A stretch of DNA of 8,017 nt from Actinomycetes bacterium (GTDB taxonomy: Bacteria > Actinomycetota > Actinomycetes > Propionibacteriales > Nocardioidaceae): positions 1 to 8,017 of the forward strand of contig JAEZEJ010000015.1 in NCBI GenBank assembly GCA_023417775.1. The letters are read 5' to 3'. Both the position numbers and the translations under genes were made by a program. Below, piece after piece: positions 5,603 to 8,017 of the stretch (the stretch's first letter is position 1; each line of letters opens with the position of its first letter). A model generated the notes under the pieces. The model worked only from the letters and a program-made list of their open reading frames with translations, searched no databases and had not been told where the DNA came from.

Positions 5603-5642
5603 CACATAAAGCCACATAAATGCACGCATATCCACACCTGCG
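5603..5642 (+). promoter_or_regulatory. Four 10-bp-phased CAC repeats over the fruA transcription start
   Basis: CAC recurs exactly every 10 bases at 5603, 5613, 5623 and 5633. The first two units are nearly identical (CACATAAAGC, CACATAAATG); the third (CACGCATATC) and fourth (CACACCTGCG) are degenerate. One helical turn between units puts the sites on one face of the DNA, directly downstream of the predicted -10. This is where a repressor would block transcription. DeoR-family sugar regulators such as FruR often use repeated sites, but the assignment is an inference and no regulator gene is in the window. Confidence 0.45.
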
Positions 5643-5658
5643 GCAGAGAGAGAAGACC

Positions 5659-7674
5659 ATGACCGATCTCATCGTTCCCGAACTGGTCGGGCTCGACGTC
5701 GACCTCGGCCCCGACGCGCGCGCGGTCATCCCCGCTCTCGCCCAGCGGGTGGCCGATGCCGGCCGAGCCGAGGCCGGGGGGCTCGCGCGCGACGCGCTGA
5801 CCCGCGAAGGCCAGTCCGCCACCGGCCTGCCCGGTGGGATCGCGATCCCCCACTGCCGCTCCGAGGCGGTCACCACGGCCTCGCTCGCGTTCGCCCGGCT
5901 GTCACCCGCCGCCGACTTCGGCGCCCCCGCCGGCCCGGCCGATCTCGCCTTCCTGATCGCCGCACCCGCGACCGGGGATGCCGATCACCTGGCCCTGCTC
6001 TCGGCCCTCGCCCGGGCTCTCGTGCGACCGGACTTCACCGCCGCACTGCGTGCCGCCAGCACCCCCGAGGAGATCGTCGCCCTCGTCGACGAGGCGGTCG
6101 CCCCGGCCGCTCCAGCGCCGGCCGCCGAGGACGAGACCCCGGAGGAGGACGCCGAGGAGGAGGCCGCAGCCGATACCGTCTCGCTCGTCGCCGTGACGGC
6201 GTGCCCCACCGGCATCGCCCACACCTATATGGCCGCCGAGTCCCTCGAACGCGCCGCGGCCGAGGCCGGCGTCGAGCTGCACATCGAGCCCCAGGGATCC
6301 TCGGGGGGCAAGCGCCTCGACCCGGCGGTGATCGACCGCGCGGGTGCCGTGATCTTCGCGACCGATGTCGGTGTCAAGGACAAGGGCCGCTTCGCCGGCA
6401 AGCCGGTCGTGGAGAGCGGCGTCAAGCGCGGGATCGACGACGGACCGGGCATGATCCGCGATGCCCTCGCGGCCGCCGCCGATCCGAATGCGCGCCGCGT
6501 CGCCGCCGCCGGTTCCTCGTCCTCGTCCTCCTCATCGGCCGAGGGCGGCTCCTTCGGACTGCGGCTGCGGCAGTGGCTGCTGACCGGTGTCAGCTACATG
6601 ATCCCCTTCGTCGCCGCGGGCGGTCTGCTCATCGCCCTGGGCTTCCTGCTCGGCGGCTACGACATCGACGGCGAGGGCATCCTCGGCGAGTACACCCTCT
6701 TCAACCCGCCGCCCGCGGCGGAGAATGCCGCCTTCTCGGTGGGCTGGCTGACCTACCTCGGCGCCGTCTTCTCCGTGGTCGGCGGCTACGCGATGATGTT
6801 CCTGGTCCCGGCGCTGGCCGGCTATATCGCCTACGCGATGGCCGACCGCCCGGGCATCGCCCCCGGCTTCGTCATGGGCTACCTGGCGACCCAGTCCGAT
6901 ACCGGCTTCCTCGGCGGCATCGTGGGCGGTCTGCTCGCCGGCGCGATCGCCATGTCCTTCAGCCGTCTGCATCCGCCGCGCTGGCTCGCCGGCCTGATGC
7001 CGGTCGTCATCATCCCGCTGGTCACGACCCTGGTCGCGGGCCTGATCATGGTCGTGGTGCTCGGTAAGCCGATCGCCTGGATCATGAACGGCCTCGAGGA
7101 CTGGCTGACCGGCATGTCGGACGGATCGACCTTCGTGCTGGGTGCGGTGCTCGGACTGATGATGGCCACCGACCTCGGCGGGCCGATCAACAAGTCGGCC
7201 TATCTCTTCGCGACCGCGGGCCTCGCCGAGGCCAATCTCGGCGACCCGGACTCGCCGCAGATGATGATCATGGCGGCCGTGATGATCGGCGGCATGACGC
7301 CGCCACTCGCGCTGGCCCTCTCGACGGCGATCCGCCCCCGCCTCTACACCCAGGAGGAGCGCGAGAACGGCAAGGCCGCCTGGCTGCTGGGAGCCGCCTT
7401 CATCTCCGAGGGGGCGATCCCCTTCGCGGCCGCGGACCCGTTGCGGGTCATCCCCTCGATGATGCTCGGCTCGGCCGCGGCAGGGGCGATCGCGATGGGC
7501 AGCGGGGTCACGCTCGCCGCTCCGCACGGCGGGATCTTCGTCTTCTTCGCCGTCGGCAACGTGCTCTGGTTCTTCATCGCCATCATCGTCGGTACTCTCG
7601 TGAGTGCCCTCGCCGTGACCCTGGCCAAGCAGCTCGGCCGGAAGCCCGCCGAGACCGCGTCCATCGGGGCCTGA
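5659..7674 (+). CDS. fruA: PTS fructose-type permease, fused IIA-IIB-IIC (EIIABC-Fru)
   Basis: Imports and phosphorylates a sugar, most likely fructose to fructose 1-phosphate, using phosphate relayed from HPr. The 671-residue chain has IIA at about 1-147 with phospho-acceptor His65 (GGIAIPHCRSE), then an acidic Ala/Pro/Glu linker (148-171). IIB spans about 172-280 with Cys182 in VAVTACPTGIAHTYMAAE. A linker with eight consecutive Ser (286-293) precedes the membrane IIC domain from about 300, with many hydrophobic helices and the family motifs RPGIAPGF (397-404), GGPINKSAY (507-515) and EGAIPFAAADP (584-594). All three phosphotransfer domains are present and intact. An upstream ATG at 5620 would add 13 residues; the ATG at 5659 is preferred because purine-rich GAGAGAGAAG precedes it (5646-5655) and the IIA fold starts there. 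ptsH follows 30 bases downstream. Fructose specificity is inferred from the family; a related hexose is possible. Confidence 0.95.
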   Translation: MTDLIVPELVGLDVDLGPDARAVIPALAQRVADAGRAEAGGLARDALTREGQSATGLPGGIAIPHCRSEAVTTASLAFARLSPAADFGAPAGPADLAFLIAAPATGDADHLALLSALARALVRPDFTAALRAASTPEEIVALVDEAVAPAAPAPAAEDETPEEDAEEEAAADTVSLVAVTACPTGIAHTYMAAESLERAAAEAGVELHIEPQGSSGGKRLDPAVIDRAGAVIFATDVGVKDKGRFAGKPVVESGVKRGIDDGPGMIRDALAAAADPNARRVAAAGSSSSSSSSAEGGSFGLRLRQWLLTGVSYMIPFVAAGGLLIALGFLLGGYDIDGEGILGEYTLFNPPPAAENAAFSVGWLTYLGAVFSVVGGYAMMFLVPALAGYIAYAMADRPGIAPGFVMGYLATQSDTGFLGGIVGGLLAGAIAMSFSRLHPPRWLAGLMPVVIIPLVTTLVAGLIMVVVLGKPIAWIMNGLEDWLTGMSDGSTFVLGAVLGLMMATDLGGPINKSAYLFATAGLAEANLGDPDSPQMMIMAAVMIGGMTPPLALALSTAIRPRLYTQEERENGKAAWLLGAAFISEGAIPFAAADPLRVIPSMMLGSAAAGAIAMGSGVTLAAPHGGIFVFFAVGNVLWFFIAIIVGTLVSALAVTLAKQLGRKPAETASIGA

Positions 7675-7704
7675 GCGCCCACCAACCTCCTGAGAGGACC
7701 GAAC

Positions 7705-7962
7705 ATGCCCAGCAAGACCGTGACCGTCGGCTCGTCCGTCGGCCTGCACGCCCGTCCCGCCGCCACCATCGCGCAGGCGGCGAGCGAGGCCGGTGTCCCG
7801 GTGACCCTCGCGACCGCGGGCGGAGATCCCGTCGATGCCGGCTCGGCGCTGCTCATCATGACCCTCGGCGCCAAGAAGGGCGACGAGGTGACGGTCGAGA
7901 GCGACGATGCCGGTGTCGTCGACAAGATCGCCGGCCTCGTCGAGGCCGACCTCGACGCCTGA
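7705..7962 (+). CDS. ptsH: Phosphocarrier protein HPr
   Basis: Small cytoplasmic phosphocarrier that takes phosphate from enzyme I and gives it to the IIA domains of PTS permeases, including the one encoded immediately upstream. The 85-residue length is standard. The active-site motif SSVGLHARPAA places the phosphorylated His at position 15, with Arg17 conserved. The region VDAGSALLIMTLGA has Ser47 at the place of the regulatory Ser46 of Bacillus HPr; actinobacteria generally lack HPr kinase, so its regulatory use is doubtful. The ATG is preceded by AGAGG at 7693-7697, seven bases away, and the 30-base gap after fruA with no terminator indicates one operon. Enzyme I (ptsI) is not in the window. 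Confidence 0.97.
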   Translation: MPSKTVTVGSSVGLHARPAATIAQAASEAGVPVTLATAGGDPVDAGSALLIMTLGAKKGDEVTVESDDAGVVDKIAGLVEADLDA

Positions 7963-7989
7963 GGGCTTCACCACGATGTGGCCAGTCGT

Positions 7990-8017
7990 GGCCCGTTCTC
8001 GATCACCGGAACGGGCC
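7990..8017 (+). terminator. Hairpin terminator after ptsH, cut by the window end
   Basis: A 9-bp perfect stem (7990-7998 with 8009-8017) with a 10-base loop begins 28 bases after the ptsH stop codon. The second arm ends on the last base of the window, so any further pairing or T tract is not visible. Overlapping alternative stems exist just before it (7971-7976 with 7986-7991, and 7980-7984 with 7989-7993). Position and stem strength suggest the end of the fruA-ptsH transcript. Confidence 0.7.

Noticed and set aside
4024..5619. Long plus-strand open frame opposite the membrane protein and hydratase
   Set aside because: The translation is Pro/Arg-rich over the repeat region and crosses two real genes; no domain is recognisable.
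6532..7974. Long minus-strand open frame opposite fruA and ptsH
   Set aside because: It is the antisense of conserved IIC and HPr coding sequence, rich in Gly/Arg/Asp/His, with no recognisable motif.

Overview
The window reads as chromosomal DNA from a high-GC actinobacterium. The evidence is the strong G/C bias at third codon positions, the long open frames opposite real genes, the two GTG starts, and the actinobacterial style of the EtfA/EtfB, HPr and fructose-PTS proteins. The EtfA sequence closely resembles what I remember of mycobacterial FixB, so I lean towards the mycolic-acid-containing actinobacteria (Mycobacteriales, for example the Gordonia/Dietzia/Rhodococcus side). The sequence alone does not prove this. 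No mobile element, rRNA, tRNA or CRISPR array is visible.

Layout. Five genes lie on the minus strand (58-5493) and two on the plus strand (5659-7962), divided by a divergent intergenic region at 5494-5658. Reading the minus strand in transcription order: a crotonase-fold enoyl-CoA hydratase (5493-4714); two bases later an unrecognised coiled-coil protein with two membrane helices (4711-3794); a 174-base regulatory gap; then etfB-etfA (3619-1874), closed by a perfect 15-bp hairpin; then a separately promoted lipoprotein, the solute-binding component of a family 5 (Opp/Dpp-type) ABC importer (1668-58). Past its stop come a GC-rich hairpin and a run of 13 C. On the plus strand, a fused fructose-type PTS permease IIA-IIB-IIC (5659-7674) is followed by HPr (7705-7962) and a hairpin cut by the window end.

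How the genes work together. EtfAB is the soluble FAD/AMP electron carrier that accepts electrons from acyl-CoA dehydrogenases, and the enoyl-CoA hydratase performs the next step of beta-oxidation, so the minus-strand cluster looks like a fatty-acid or acyl-CoA catabolism locus. HPr phosphorylates the IIA domain of the permease next to it, so fruA-ptsH is a minimal sugar-uptake pair. It still needs enzyme I (ptsI) and, for fructose, a 1-phosphofructokinase (fruK), neither of which is in the window. The binding protein needs permease and ATPase subunits that are not visible; they may lie beyond position 1.

No gene-free stretch exceeds 300 bases. The longest gaps are 1669-1873, 3620-3793 and 5494-5658. 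The main unexplained features are the membrane protein coupled to the hydratase, four 10-bp-phased repeats in the fruA promoter region, palindromes upstream of etfB, and the poly-C tract at the left edge. I found no clear evidence of a wholly new system; the membrane protein is the best candidate for unknown biology.
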